Below are positions 25,558-34,279 of a stretch of DNA of 64,000 nt, piece after piece (the first letter of the stretch is position 1; each line of letters opens with the position of its first letter). The DNA is from RYN-230 sp963829725 (GTDB lineage: Bacteria; Actinomycetota; Actinomycetes; Streptosporangiales; Streptosporangiaceae). A program made the position numbers and the translations under genes. Below the pieces are notes generated by a model that searched no databases, had not been told where the DNA came from, and saw only the letters and a list, made by a program, of their open reading frames with translations. Location: positions 899,047 through 963,046 of the forward strand of contig CAWHJW010000005.1 of the NCBI GenBank assembly GCA_963829725.1, read 5' to 3'.

Positions 25558-26634
25558 TCAGTACTCGAGTTCGGGCCGCAGTGAGCCGCCCACAGCGTTC
25601 AGGTGCCGCAGGACCTGCCCGTAGGAGGCGAACAGGCCGGTCTCCCGGTACGCGATGCCGTGCTGCTCACAGAACGCGCGCACCGGCTCCTGGGCGCGCC
25701 GCAGGCTGGGCCGTGGCATGGAGGGGAACAGGTGATGCTCGATCTGGTAGTTGAGGCCCCCGAGGGCGAAGTCAGTGAACCACCCGCCGCGGATGTTACG
25801 CGAGGTGATGACCTGGCGGCGGAGGAAATCGATCTTCTCGTCCGCGCCGAGCACCGGCATCCCCTTGTGGTTGGGCGCGAACGAGCAGCCCAGGTAGACG
25901 CCGAACAGGCCCTGCTGGATGATCAGGAAGACCACCGCCTGCAGCGGGGACAGGACCAGGAACAGTGCGGCCAGGTAACCGGTGATGTGCAGGGCGAGCA
26001 GGGTTCCGTCCACCAGCTTGGCCGTCGTGCCGCGGCGTTCCGCCAGGGCCCGGAATCCGGCGACGTGCAGGTGGATGCCTTCCAGCAGCAGCATCGGGAA
26101 GAACAGCCACGCCTGGTAGCCGACCAGCCAGCCGCCTATCCCGTGGCGCGCCCGGGCCTGGCCCCGGGTGAAGGCGATGGCCCGGCCACCGATGTCAGGA
26201 TCCCGGCCGACCTGGTTCGGGCGGGCGTGGTGCCGGTTGTGCTTGGCGGTCCACCACCCGTAGCTGAGCCCGATCAGCAGGTTGCCGTGGATCCGGCCGA
26301 TCAGGTCGTTGGTGCGCTTGGAACCGGAGATCTGCCGGTGGCCGGCGTCGTGCCCGATGAACCCGGTCTGGGTGAACATGACCGCCAGGAAGACCGCCAC
26401 GAGGAGCTGCCACCAGGAGCGCCCGAGGAGGAAGAACACGGCCCAGCCGGCGGCCAGCAGGACCAGGTTGACGCCGATCTTGACGCTGTAATACACGGGG
26501 CGCCGGCGCAGCAGCCCGGCCGCCCGGACACTGCGGGAAAGCTGGGCATAGTCACTGCCGGGACTAGCGGGCTGCGTTTCCGGCCCGGCCAGCGGGGGGC
26601 GTTCGGCGGCGGGGTTTGCCGTGTCAACGGTCAA
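25558..26634 (-). CDS. Membrane fatty-acid desaturase (acyl-CoA/lipid desaturase)
   Basis: A di-iron desaturase introducing a double bond into acyl chains in the membrane. AGGAGG sits one base before TTG 26640 but seven bases before TTG 26634, so I take 26634 (358 residues). The three His boxes are present: HDAGH (about 95-99), HNRHH (about 132-136) and QIEHH (about 305), the last with Gln as in delta-6-type front-end desaturases. There are four hydrophobic membrane spans, e.g. LVLLAAGWAVFFLLG and FLVLSPLQAVVFLIIQQ. No cytochrome b5 domain is present. It lies downstream of a cold-shock gene behind a strong hairpin, which suits control of membrane fluidity. Confidence 0.93.
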   Translation of the reverse strand: MTVDTANPAAERPPLAGPETQPASPGSDYAQLSRSVRAAGLLRRRPVYYSVKIGVNLVLLAAGWAVFFLLGRSWWQLLVAVFLAVMFTQTGFIGHDAGHRQISGSKRTNDLIGRIHGNLLIGLSYGWWTAKHNRHHARPNQVGRDPDIGGRAIAFTRGQARARHGIGGWLVGYQAWLFFPMLLLEGIHLHVAGFRALAERRGTTAKLVDGTLLALHITGYLAALFLVLSPLQAVVFLIIQQGLFGVYLGCSFAPNHKGMPVLGADEKIDFLRRQVITSRNIRGGWFTDFALGGLNYQIEHHLFPSMPRPSLRRAQEPVRAFCEQHGIAYRETGLFASYGQVLRHLNAVGGSLRPELEY

Positions 26635-26730
26635 GCTCAATCCTCCTGCGGCGAGCGGTGCGCGGCCTGGGGTCAGCCGCTGGGAGGTCGGTGCCGCCGC
26701 CCGGCCGGGCGGCGGCGGGCCAGGGCAGAC

Positions 26731-26770
26731 AGGCGGCAGGCCCGCGCATTGCTGCGCGGGCCTGCCGCCT
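26731..26770. terminator. Strong intrinsic-type hairpin between csp and desaturase genes
   Basis: A perfect 18-bp stem (arms 26731-26748 and 26753-26770) with a four-base TTGC loop. It starts nine bases after the csp stop and lies 97 bases before the desaturase start. There is no T-tract, as is common for actinobacterial terminators. Confidence 0.85.
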
Positions 26771-26778
26771 GCATCACG

Positions 26779-26982
26779 TCAGATCGCGTGGACCTGGTCC
26801 GCCTGCGGGCCCTTGGGGCCCTGGCGGGTGGTGTACTCCACCTTCTGGTTCTCTTCCAGGGTGCGGTAGCCGCCCATGTCGATCGCCGAGTGGTGCACGA
26901 AGACGTCGGCGGTGCCGTCGTCGGGTGCGATGAAGCCGAAGCCCTTATCAGGGTTGAACCACTTCACGGTTCCTTGTGCCAT
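26779..26982 (-). CDS. cspA: Cold-shock protein CspA family
   Basis: 67 residues, a single OB-fold nucleic-acid chaperone. RNP1 (KGFGFI) and RNP2 (VFVHHSAI) are both present in MAQGTVKWFNPDKGFGFIAP and the following strands. The ATG at 26982 is preceded by AGAAGGAG. It binds single-stranded RNA/DNA and melts secondary structure. A long 5' leader with a hairpin (27011-27033) precedes it and a strong terminator follows it. The neighbours (desaturase, DEAD-box helicase) are also cold-response type. Confidence 0.97.
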   Translation of the reverse strand: MAQGTVKWFNPDKGFGFIAPDDGTADVFVHHSAIDMGGYRTLEENQKVEYTTRQGPKGPQADQVHAI

Positions 26983-27010
26983 CTGCTTGTCTCCTTCTAA
27001 GACGAGCCCG

Positions 27011-27033
27011 GATCCGCGCCCTTCGCGCGGATC
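27011..27033. promoter_or_regulatory. Hairpin in the cspA 5' leader
   Basis: A 9-bp stem GATCCGCGC / GCGCGGATC with a five-base loop, about 30 bases upstream of the csp start. Csp leaders often fold as temperature-sensitive structures, but this could equally be part of the promoter region. The 266-base gap 26983-27248 holds no gene. Confidence 0.45.
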
Positions 27034-27248
27034 AGCTGCTGGTTGCCCGCTACCTGATGGAGGAATCCACAGCCAGACGGCGAGGCGCCCATTGTCGAAA
27101 GTGCGGCGCCTTCACGATCGCAAACGTCGACAACAACTCTCCGCTTCAACGCCGTCGTGTGGCCAGCGTATTCCCGCGCCTCCAGCCCGTCCTGGCATCG
27201 GCCAGGGGCCCTGCGGGCAGCGATGTTTACCGCCTGCGGCGCCCCCGG

Positions 27249-28676
27249 TCAGCCGGCCGACATGGCCACCGCGCCATGGCCGGTGCCCGGGCTGGTGGGC
27301 AGCGCCGTGACCGCGGCGTCGCGTGGTCCCGGAGGCGCGACCCGGGCGGCCGGCGGCCCGGCGATGGAGCGCACCAGGGCGGAGCCGGGGCTGACGCTGG
27401 CCGCCAGCGGGCTCACACCCGCGCGGCGCATCAGCACCCGCACATCGCCGGCCTGGGCCGGGCTCTGCACGGTGATCACCACGCCCTCCGCGCCGGCCCG
27501 GGCGGTCCGGCCGGACCGGTGCAGGTAAGCCTTGTGCTCGGCGGGCGGGTCGGCGTGGATGACCAGGTCGATGCCGTCCACATGGATGCCGCGGGCGGCG
27601 ATGTCCGTGGCCACCAGGACGCGGGCAGAGCCGGCCGAAAAGGACGCCAGGTTCCGTTCCCGGGCCCCCTGGCCGAGGTTGCCGTGCAACTCGACCACGG
27701 AGACGCCCTCCCTGGCCAGCTGGCGGGTGAGCTTCTGCGCGCCGTGCTTGGTGCGGGTGAAGACCAGCGACCGGTTCTTGCCGCCCGCCAGCGCGGCGAC
27801 CACGCCGACCCGGTCCGCCGGCGCGACGGTGAGCAGGTGATGGATCATGGCGCCGGGAGCGGCGGTGACCGAGTCCACCGAGTGCACGGCCGGAGCGCTG
27901 AGGAACCGGCGCACCAGCACGTCCACGGCGTTGTCCAGGGTGGCGGAGAACAGCATCCGCTGGCTCTCCGGCGGGGTGGCCTCCATCAGCCGCCGCACCA
28001 CCGGAAGGAAGCCGAGGTCGGCCATGTGGTCGGCCTCATCGAGCACGCTGATCTCCACATCGCCCAGGTGGCAGTGCCCCTGCTCGATAAGGTCGGCCAG
28101 CCGGCCCGGACAGGCCACGACGATGTCCACCCGGTTGCGCAGCGCCTTGACCTGCGCGTTCTGCCCGGTACCGCCGAAGATGGTCGCGACCGTCAGGTCC
28201 ATGGCCTGGGCCAGCGGCACGAGCACGGCCTGGACCTGGCTGGCCAGTTCGCGGGTGGGCACGAGGACCAGGCCACGCGGCCGTCCAGCGCTGGTGTACC
28301 CGTCGGCCAGCCCGGCGACGAGCGGGATCGAGAACCCGAGCGTCTTGCCCGAGCCGGTCCGGCCGCGGCCCAGGATGTCCCGGCCGGCCAGCGCATCCGG
28401 CAGCGTGGCCGCCTGGATCGGGAACGGCACGGTGATGCCGGTCCCCGCCAGTACCTCGACCAGCGGCCCGGGAACGCCCAGGTCAGCGAAGCTGGCATTC
28501 AGCGTGGCCGTGCCGGCCAGGCCGCGGGCCTCGCCGGTTGCCCGGGCCTGGCGCTGCGGCTCGCGGTCCTGCGGAGGCTGGCTGGCCGGCTGGCGGCCAG
28601 CGGCCGGCGCCCCGGACCGCGCCGGGCGGCGGCGCCGTCGGCGGGCAGGGGAGTTTTCGATGGGAAGAGCTGTCAC
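27249..28676 (-). CDS. DEAD-box ATP-dependent RNA helicase
   Basis: 475 residues from GTG 28676, which has no clear ribosome site; an in-frame stop lies just upstream. It has an Arg/Pro-rich disordered N-terminus to about 55, then Q motif region VPFPIQAATLPDALAGRDIL, motif I GRTGSGKT, Ia PTRELA, Ib CPGR, II DEAD, III SAT, then domain 2 with IV SLVFTRTKH, V VATDIAARGIHV and VI HRSGRTAR. It unwinds structured RNA and is often needed for ribosome assembly in the cold (DeaD/CsdA-like). It is co-directional with cspA and the desaturase, possibly a cold-adaptation group. Confidence 0.95.
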   Translation of the reverse strand: MTALPIENSPARRRRRRPARSGAPAAGRQPASQPPQDREPQRQARATGEARGLAGTATLNASFADLGVPGPLVEVLAGTGITVPFPIQAATLPDALAGRDILGRGRTGSGKTLGFSIPLVAGLADGYTSAGRPRGLVLVPTRELASQVQAVLVPLAQAMDLTVATIFGGTGQNAQVKALRNRVDIVVACPGRLADLIEQGHCHLGDVEISVLDEADHMADLGFLPVVRRLMEATPPESQRMLFSATLDNAVDVLVRRFLSAPAVHSVDSVTAAPGAMIHHLLTVAPADRVGVVAALAGGKNRSLVFTRTKHGAQKLTRQLAREGVSVVELHGNLGQGARERNLASFSAGSARVLVATDIAARGIHVDGIDLVIHADPPAEHKAYLHRSGRTARAGAEGVVITVQSPAQAGDVRVLMRRAGVSPLAASVSPGSALVRSIAGPPAARVAPPGPRDAAVTALPTSPGTGHGAVAMSAG

Positions 28677-29025
28677 AGATGATCACTTTCGGATTCAGGG
28701 TGGCCGCATTTTCGAGGGCCACCACATCGAATCCGTGGAAACCTGCTCGCTCACCGAGCGATGTACGACCGGCGCGCCCGGATGGCGGCGCCTCACGTTG
28801 TGCCGTGTGCCACTACAGTACCGCACTCCGTGACGCGGCGCCGGGCGGCTCGCGTGGGCACGGCCGGGCAGCGCCGGAAGTCATCCCCAATGGGTGATGC
28901 CGGCGCCAGCCGCGGCGGCCAGCGTTCAAGGGGGGCCCGCCCATGTCCTCGCAGAGGCTGCTGCCAGGCGCGGCGATCGGTGAGCGGGCCGAGACGATGC
29001 GGTTCCGGCCAAGGAGATGCCACCA
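28677..29025. other. Divergent intergenic region helicase / glutamate decarboxylase
   Basis: 349 bases with no convincing gene. It must contain the promoters of the minus-strand helicase and the plus-strand gadB. The gadB ribosome site AAGGAG is at 29011-29016. Confidence 0.6.
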
Positions 29026-30426
29026 ATGCCATTGCACGAGCGTGACACCGTCCGTGAGCAGATGGAGGACTCGGTTTTCTGCGGGCGCGATCTGACCAGG
29101 CCTATCCCCAAGTACCGGTTCCCCCAGGACGAGACGCTGCCGAGGGACGCGTTCCAGGTGGTATCGGACGAGGTGATGCTGGATGGCAACGCCCGCCAGA
29201 ACCTGGCCACGTTCTGCCAGACGTGGGCGGAACCCGAACTGCTGTCCCTGATGGCGATCTCGGTCAACAAGAACATGATCGACAAGGACGAGTACCCGCA
29301 GACCGCCGAGGTTGAGGCGCGCTGCGTGCACATGCTCGCCGACCTGTGGCATGCCCCCCAGGCCGCCAACACCGTGGGCGCCTCGGCCATCGGGTCCTCG
29401 GAGGCCTGCATGCTCGCGGGCATGGCCGCCAAGTGGCGGTGGCGGGCCAGGCGGCGGGCCGAAGGCAAGCCGACGGACCGGCCGAACATGGTGTGCGGCC
29501 CGGTGCAGGTGGTCTGGCACAAGTTCGCCCGGTACTGGGACGTCGAAATGCGCGAGGTCCCGATGGCGCCCGGCCGCTACGCCATGGATCCCGCCTCGAT
29601 GCTGGAACGGGTGGACGAGAACACGATCATGGTCGTCCCGACGTTCGGCGTCACCTACACCGGCGCCTACGAGGACGTGGCGGCCATGTCCAAGGCTCTC
29701 GACCAGCTGCAGGCCGACACCGGGCTTGACATCGACATTCACGTGGACGGGGCCAGCGGCGCGTTCCTCGCCCCGTTCTGCGCGCCTGACGTGATCTTCG
29801 ACTTCCGCCTCCCGCGGGTCAAGTCGATCAGCACCTCGGGGCACAAGTTCGGGCTGGCCCCGCTGGGCGTCGGCTGGGTCATCTGGCGGGACCGCCAGGA
29901 GCTGCCTGAGGACCTGGTGTTCCACGTCAACTACCTGGGCGGCGACATGCCGGTCTTCCAGATCAACTTCTCCCGGCCGGCCGGCCAGATCATCGCCCAG
30001 TACTACAACTTCCTGCGGCTCGGCTTCAAGGGCTACAAGCGCATCCACGACGCGTCTTATGCGGTCGGCCAGTACCTCGCGGCCGAGATCGTCAAGCTGG
30101 GGCCTTTCGAGCTGCTGTGTGACAGTAACCCGGCCACCGGGATCCCGACGGTGACCTGGCGGATCCGCGAAGGCGCTGACCCCGGCTATACCTTGTTCGA
30201 CCTGGCCGACCGGCTGCGCACCCAGGGGTGGCAGGTGCCCGCCTACACTCTCACCGGAACGGCCTCCGGCATCGCCGTCCAGCGCATCCTGGTCCGCCTG
30301 GGCGTGAGCCAGGACCTGGCCTCTCTGCTCCTCGACGATTTCCGGGACGCCGTGGCCCACTTCACGAAGCACCCGGTCACCGTGTCGATGACGAAGGAGG
30401 AATCCGGCGGGTTCAGCCACCTGTAG
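29026..30426 (+). CDS. gadB: Glutamate decarboxylase (PLP-dependent)
   Basis: Converts glutamate to GABA and CO2, consuming a proton. AAGGAG abuts ATG 29017 but lies nine bases from ATG 29026, so the latter is the better start (466 residues, normal length). PLP group II features: VGASAIGSSEACMLAGMAAK, the VDGASGAF strand with PLP-ring Asp, and STSGHKFGLAPLGVGW with Schiff-base Lys274. The C-terminus ends in SGGFSHL, a shortened form of the acid-regulated tail of E. coli GadB. No GadC antiporter is adjacent. GABA could be used by the SSADH-like enzyme at 51405-53003, but the loci are 20 kb apart. Confidence 0.95.
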   Translation: MPLHERDTVREQMEDSVFCGRDLTRPIPKYRFPQDETLPRDAFQVVSDEVMLDGNARQNLATFCQTWAEPELLSLMAISVNKNMIDKDEYPQTAEVEARCVHMLADLWHAPQAANTVGASAIGSSEACMLAGMAAKWRWRARRRAEGKPTDRPNMVCGPVQVVWHKFARYWDVEMREVPMAPGRYAMDPASMLERVDENTIMVVPTFGVTYTGAYEDVAAMSKALDQLQADTGLDIDIHVDGASGAFLAPFCAPDVIFDFRLPRVKSISTSGHKFGLAPLGVGWVIWRDRQELPEDLVFHVNYLGGDMPVFQINFSRPAGQIIAQYYNFLRLGFKGYKRIHDASYAVGQYLAAEIVKLGPFELLCDSNPATGIPTVTWRIREGADPGYTLFDLADRLRTQGWQVPAYTLTGTASGIAVQRILVRLGVSQDLASLLLDDFRDAVAHFTKHPVTVSMTKEESGGFSHL

Positions 30427-30442
30427 CCCGCGCCTCCCCTCC

Positions 30443-30820
30443 GTGACCAAAGACCGGACCATCTCGATCCTGCTCACCCTGGCGGGCAATCTCAGCACCG
30501 CGCAGCAGGACCGGCTGGTGTGGCGGCCGGACGCCTAGGCTCAGCGTGCTTCCCGGTGGCCAGCGCCCTGTCGCTCACGGCCCTGCCTGGCGGCTGGCGC
30601 TCCGGGCCGCCCCATGACCGTCCATGGTGGGTCGCAGTGCTCAATATGACCGGCTCGGTGGCCTTCGGCGCCTCGGCGGTGACGGCGTACGTCGTCCCCG
30701 ACTCGGGCCTGCCCCGGCAACTCCACGCTGGTGAATCTCGGGACCTTCGCCGGCGCCCTGTGCTTCCTGCTCGGCGCCTTCCTGCTGTTGCCGCGGCACG
30801 ACCCGGTCAGCGCGTGGTGA
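30443..30820 (+). pseudogene. Truncated membrane protein remnant (YrhK-like)
   Basis: Two or three frames join into the C-terminal part of a multi-span protein. AQQDRLVWRPDA ends in a stop at 30537. One base off, LGSACFPVASALSLTALPGG and WWVAVLNMTGSVAFGASAVT, then YVVPDSG; after another shift VNLGTFAGALCFLLGAFLLL, ending at 30820. The pattern (WRPDAxGSxCF..ASxL, WWxAxLNMxGSVxFG, VNLGTFxGALCFLxGA) recalls actinobacterial YrhK-domain integral membrane proteins. The 5' half is missing. Confidence 0.6.
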
Positions 30821-30859
30821 CGGCAGGTGCCCCTGCGCCGCGAGCTCAGCCGGCCCTTC

Positions 30860-31581
30860 TCAGCCGAAGGTGACATTCGTGATGTCGATGGCGATCGAGA
30901 CCGAGTCGCGCTGCGGTGAGCCGTCTGGGTTGCGGACGTAGACGCGGCGGCGAGTGGGCACCTTGATCCCGTCGAACTCGCGGTACTCCGAGGGGTAGTG
31001 CACCGCGGGGCCGCCGTCGAGGATGTGGACGGAGTAGTCGAGCCGCCGGAGCAGCCCAGCGTCGTCGAAGTAGTAGGTCTGCTGCTTGCAGTGGGCCACG
31101 ATGGAGTCCGGGTAGGTGACCAGCAGGCCGTGCCAGACCTGCCCGTCCTCCTGCCATGGCCCGGTCTCCTCGGCGGTGAAGTCGGGGCGGCCCAGGATGA
31201 ACGGGGCGGCGAAGTAGTTCCAGCTGGCCTCGCCGGTGATGTAGGCGACCCTGGAAGTCCTCCCAGGGCGCCTGACGGGTCGTCCCGGCGAACGCCGCCG
31301 CAGGGTCGAGGCGCTCGCCGACCAGCATGCCGCCGGTGGTCTCGATGGTCTGCCGGTAGGGTTCCCAGGTGGTGTACTGCCCCGGGCTGCGGGAACGGGG
31401 TTATGGTCAGCCGCTGGTCACGGGTCTCGCCCTCCAGCACCACGCCATCGAGCAGGCCGGGCTTGCCTTTCAGCACCCAGATCGCGCCGGTGATCGAGCC
31501 GACGGCGCGGAACCGGGAAATCCGCTCCCAGCGCTCCTCACCCCCGTGGGCCTCCACAGCCCGTTTCAGCAGGTCATTCAT
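30860..31581 (-). pseudogene. Conserved hypothetical, two one-base frameshifts
   Basis: From ATG 31581: MNDLLKRAVEAHGGEERWER, then GSITGAIWVLKGKPGLLDGV and LTITPFPQPG. An extra G in a GGGG run near 31390 shifts the frame to MLVGERLDPAAAFAGTTRQA and PWEDFQ. A second shift near 31255 leads to VAYITGEASWNYFAAPFILG and CKQQTYYFDDAGLLRRLDYS, ending RDSVSIAIDITNVTFG at 30860. Joined it is about 240 residues, soluble and beta-rich, without known domain; lipoprotein-localisation-like beta sheets are possible. Both lesions are single-base, so a sequencing artefact is a real alternative. Confidence 0.7.
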
Positions 31582-31607
31582 GGCATCTCCGTTAACAGCC
31601 GAATGTC

Positions 31608-32966
31608 CTAGCCAGCCGCGGCGGCGGGCTGGCCGGCGGCCAGGACCGCGCCGTGGAGTGCTTTCAGGGCGGCGACGTAGATCTCTGAGAAGGTCGGGAA
31701 GGGCTGGATGACATCGCGCAGCACCCCGAGTGGCACGCGGGCGCGGATGGCCAGCGTGGCCTGCTGCAGCCACTCGCCGGCCTCGGGGCCGAGCGCGTAG
31801 GCGCCGGTCAGCCGCTCCCCGTCGCTGAGCAGGGTCAGGAAGCCGTTGGACTCCGCGTAAGCGTGGGTGTAGGTGGCTGTCTTGGCCACCTCGGACACCA
31901 GGGCGGTCGCGCTGAACTCAGCCTCGGTCGCACCGACTGCGGCCGCTTGCGGATCGGTGTAGACGACGTCCGGCACGGCCTCGTAGCTGGCCTCGCGCGG
32001 CTCGCCGAGAATGTTCGCCGCGGCGACCTCGCCCTGGTACTTGCCGACGTGGGTCAGCAGCCGGATGCCGGTGACGTCGCCGATGGCCCACAGCCGTTCC
32101 CCGGCGCGCAGCTGCGCGTCAACTCCGATGCCCTGCGGGCCCGCCTGGACGCCGACCGTTTCCAGGCCGATCCCCTCGACGCGCGGGCGCCGCCCGGTGG
32201 CGACGAGCAGGTGGTCGCCGCGCAACTCGTGGCCGTTGTCGAGGGACAGCACGTAGTCCTCGCCTTCGCGCCGCGCGGCGACCGCGTGCAGGCCCAGGAG
32301 GAGCTCGACGCCGTCGCGCCGCAGGACCTCGCCGAGCGCGCCGCCCAGCGGCGCAGGCTCGCGGGCCAGGACGTGGCTGGCCGCCTCGGTGAGGGCCACC
32401 TCCCCGCCCAGGCGGCGGACGGCCTGGGCCATCTCCGCGCCGACCGGCCCGCCGCCGAGGATCAGCAGCCGTCGCGGGACGGCCTTCATCCCGGTCACCT
32501 CGCGGTTGGTCCAGATGCCGTCGAGCCCGCGCAGGCCCGGGACGGGCGGGATAACCGGGTCGGAGCCGGTCGCCACGACCACGTGCTCAGCGGTATAGCG
32601 CACGCCGCCGACCTCGACCGCCCCTGGCCCGGCCAGCTTGCCGTGGCCGCGCAGCAGGTCGATGCCCTTGCCCGCCAGCCAGCTCACCTGGCCGGCATCG
32701 GAATAGTTGGAAACCATGAAGTCACGCCAGGCCAGCGCCGCCTCGACGTCGACCTGCGCGCTGGCCCCCACATCCCGCGCACCCTGCACCGCCTCGCCGG
32801 GGCGCAGCAGCGTCTTGGACGGGATGCACGCCCAGTAGGAGCACTCGCCGCCGGCCAGCTCGCGCTCGACGACGGCGACCCGCAGGCCACCCTCGGCCAG
32901 TTCACCGGCGCAGTGCTCGCCCGGCGAGCCGCCGCCCACCACGATCACGTCGTAGTCGGCGTTCAT
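31608..32966 (-). CDS. FAD/NAD(P)-dependent disulfide oxidoreductase-like protein
   Basis: 452 residues from ATG 32966. Rossmann FAD motif VIVVGGGSPGEHCAGELAEG, redox-active disulfide region ECSYWACIPSK (Cys42, Cys47; canonical spacing but unusual SYWA between), NAD motif LLILGGGPVGAEMAQAVRRL, second FAD motif LWAIGDVTG. The C-terminal motif that normally reads HxHPTxSE is IQPFPTFSEIY, so the catalytic His is replaced by Phe. It belongs near mercuric reductase / dihydrolipoamide dehydrogenase but is unlikely to have classic dithiol chemistry. It overlaps by ATGA with a tiny ORF upstream and may be in an operon with the MDR gene. Confidence 0.9.
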   Translation of the reverse strand: MNADYDVIVVGGGSPGEHCAGELAEGGLRVAVVERELAGGECSYWACIPSKTLLRPGEAVQGARDVGASAQVDVEAALAWRDFMVSNYSDAGQVSWLAGKGIDLLRGHGKLAGPGAVEVGGVRYTAEHVVVATGSDPVIPPVPGLRGLDGIWTNREVTGMKAVPRRLLILGGGPVGAEMAQAVRRLGGEVALTEAASHVLAREPAPLGGALGEVLRRDGVELLLGLHAVAARREGEDYVLSLDNGHELRGDHLLVATGRRPRVEGIGLETVGVQAGPQGIGVDAQLRAGERLWAIGDVTGIRLLTHVGKYQGEVAAANILGEPREASYEAVPDVVYTDPQAAAVGATEAEFSATALVSEVAKTATYTHAYAESNGFLTLLSDGERLTGAYALGPEAGEWLQQATLAIRARVPLGVLRDVIQPFPTFSEIYVAALKALHGAVLAAGQPAAAAG

Positions 32967-33049
32967 GAGCTAGCTCCCTGCGTGGACCAGGCGGGGTGCC
33001 CGGTGCCGGGCACCACCGCGACCTCGAGTTTCTTGTCCACGACTGCCAT
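32963..33049 (-). CDS. 28-residue ORF coupled to the oxidoreductase; possible VOC remnant or leader
   Basis: ATG 33049 follows GAGAGG, and its stop overlaps the start of the oxidoreductase (ATGA at 32963-32966). The peptide starts MAVVDKKLEVAVVPGTG, resembling the first beta-strand of glyoxalase/VOC proteins (KLEVVVIPVSD). It may be what is left of a deleted VOC gene that still couples translation, or a genuine leader peptide. Confidence 0.4.
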   Translation of the reverse strand: MAVVDKKLEVAVVPGTGHPAWSTQGASS

Positions 33050-33079
33050 TCCTCTCTCGTGATGCCGGGCTCCGATGGT

Positions 33080-34144
33080 TCACTCATCCGCGATCTTGAC
33101 GGCCCGCCGGCCAACGTGCGGCGAGCCGCGGTCGAAGACCGTCGCGAGGGCCTCGGGAGCGTGTTCGAGGCCCTCGAACACGCTGACCACCGCCCGCAGC
33201 CGCTTCTCGCGCAGCAGCGCTGCCAGCTCAGCCCGGATCGGCGTCAGCCGTGCCGGGTAGTAATCGCTGACGATGAAGCCCTGCAGGGTGATCCGCTTGA
33301 ACACCGCGTCGGTGAGGTTGGCGCCCGCGTCGGGATCGTCGGGACGGGCGTAGCTGCTGACCGACCCGCACAGCACGACGTGGCCGTAGTCCTTGAGCAC
33401 GGACAGCGCGAGGGTGAGCTGGCGGCCGCCGACATTGTCGAAGAACACGTCGATGCCCTCACCTGCCGCCTGCGCCAGATGCTCCGGGAACGACGGGTCG
33501 CGGTAGTCCACCGCGGCGTCGGCGCCCAGCGCCGCCGTGGCATGATCGGTGCGCAGCCGCCCGCCCGCGATGGCCACGACGCGTGCACCGGCGGCCTTGG
33601 CCAGCTGGACCGCCACGCTGCCCACGCCGCCGGTGGCCGCGCTGACTAGCACGGTGTCTCCCGCCTGCACGTGGCCGACGTCGTGCACCCCCACATAGGC
33701 GGTCAGGCCCGTCGTGCCCAGGACGCTGAGCCACTCCAGCGGGCTGCCCAGGGCCGGGTCGGCTATCTCGGCCGGCGCGATCGTGGTGGTGGCGTAGGCC
33801 TGCCAGCCGGTGTAGGTCGCCACCTGCGTGCCTGCCGGCACGCGGGGATCCTCGGACTGCACGACTATCCCGACGCTGTTGGCCAGGACCGGCTCGCCGA
33901 CATCCACCGTGGCGACTTCGGGTGAGCCGCGCAGCATCCGCAGCTGGTAGGGATCGATGCTGGTCACGAGGTTCCGTACGACCACCTCGCCGGGGGCCGG
34001 CGGCCGCACCGGCCGCCGCTCCAGCATCAGGTCGCCGGGGCGCAGCGCGGGCCCCGGGCGGCGGTGCAAGACGATGGTGTCCGCGTGGCTGGGCACGGGC
34101 CGGTCCGGGGCCCGCGCCCGCGCGCCGCGCATGCCGTCAGTCAT
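33080..34144 (-). CDS. Zinc-independent NADP-dependent medium-chain oxidoreductase
   Basis: 354 residues from ATG 34144 after GAGGAG. MDR superfamily, leukotriene-B4 12-hydroxydehydrogenase / alkenal double-bond reductase type. N-terminal GroES-like part (EVVVRNLVTSIDPYQLRMLR), then LSVLGTTGLTAYVGVHDVGH, nucleotide loop VSAATGGVGSVAVQLAKAAG, and VFFDNVGGRQLTLALSVLKD, with FIVSDYYPARL near the end. No zinc ligands. It reduces alpha,beta-unsaturated carbonyls with NADPH. It reads into the small ORF and disulfide oxidoreductase, a likely redox-detoxification operon. Confidence 0.92.
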   Translation of the reverse strand: MTDGMRGARARAPDRPVPSHADTIVLHRRPGPALRPGDLMLERRPVRPPAPGEVVVRNLVTSIDPYQLRMLRGSPEVATVDVGEPVLANSVGIVVQSEDPRVPAGTQVATYTGWQAYATTTIAPAEIADPALGSPLEWLSVLGTTGLTAYVGVHDVGHVQAGDTVLVSAATGGVGSVAVQLAKAAGARVVAIAGGRLRTDHATAALGADAAVDYRDPSFPEHLAQAAGEGIDVFFDNVGGRQLTLALSVLKDYGHVVLCGSVSSYARPDDPDAGANLTDAVFKRITLQGFIVSDYYPARLTPIRAELAALLREKRLRAVVSVFEGLEHAPEALATVFDRGSPHVGRRAVKIADE

Positions 34145-34279
34145 CACTGCTCCTCGTTGTCCGGGACCCGGGCCGGGCGGGTGATGAGATCAGCGTGACG
34201 GTTGTGGCCGCCACTCGCGCCCGTGGAAGACCCTGGCCGGCACCCGGGTCCGCGGGCCGCTCATCCGCGCTCGCCCCGG

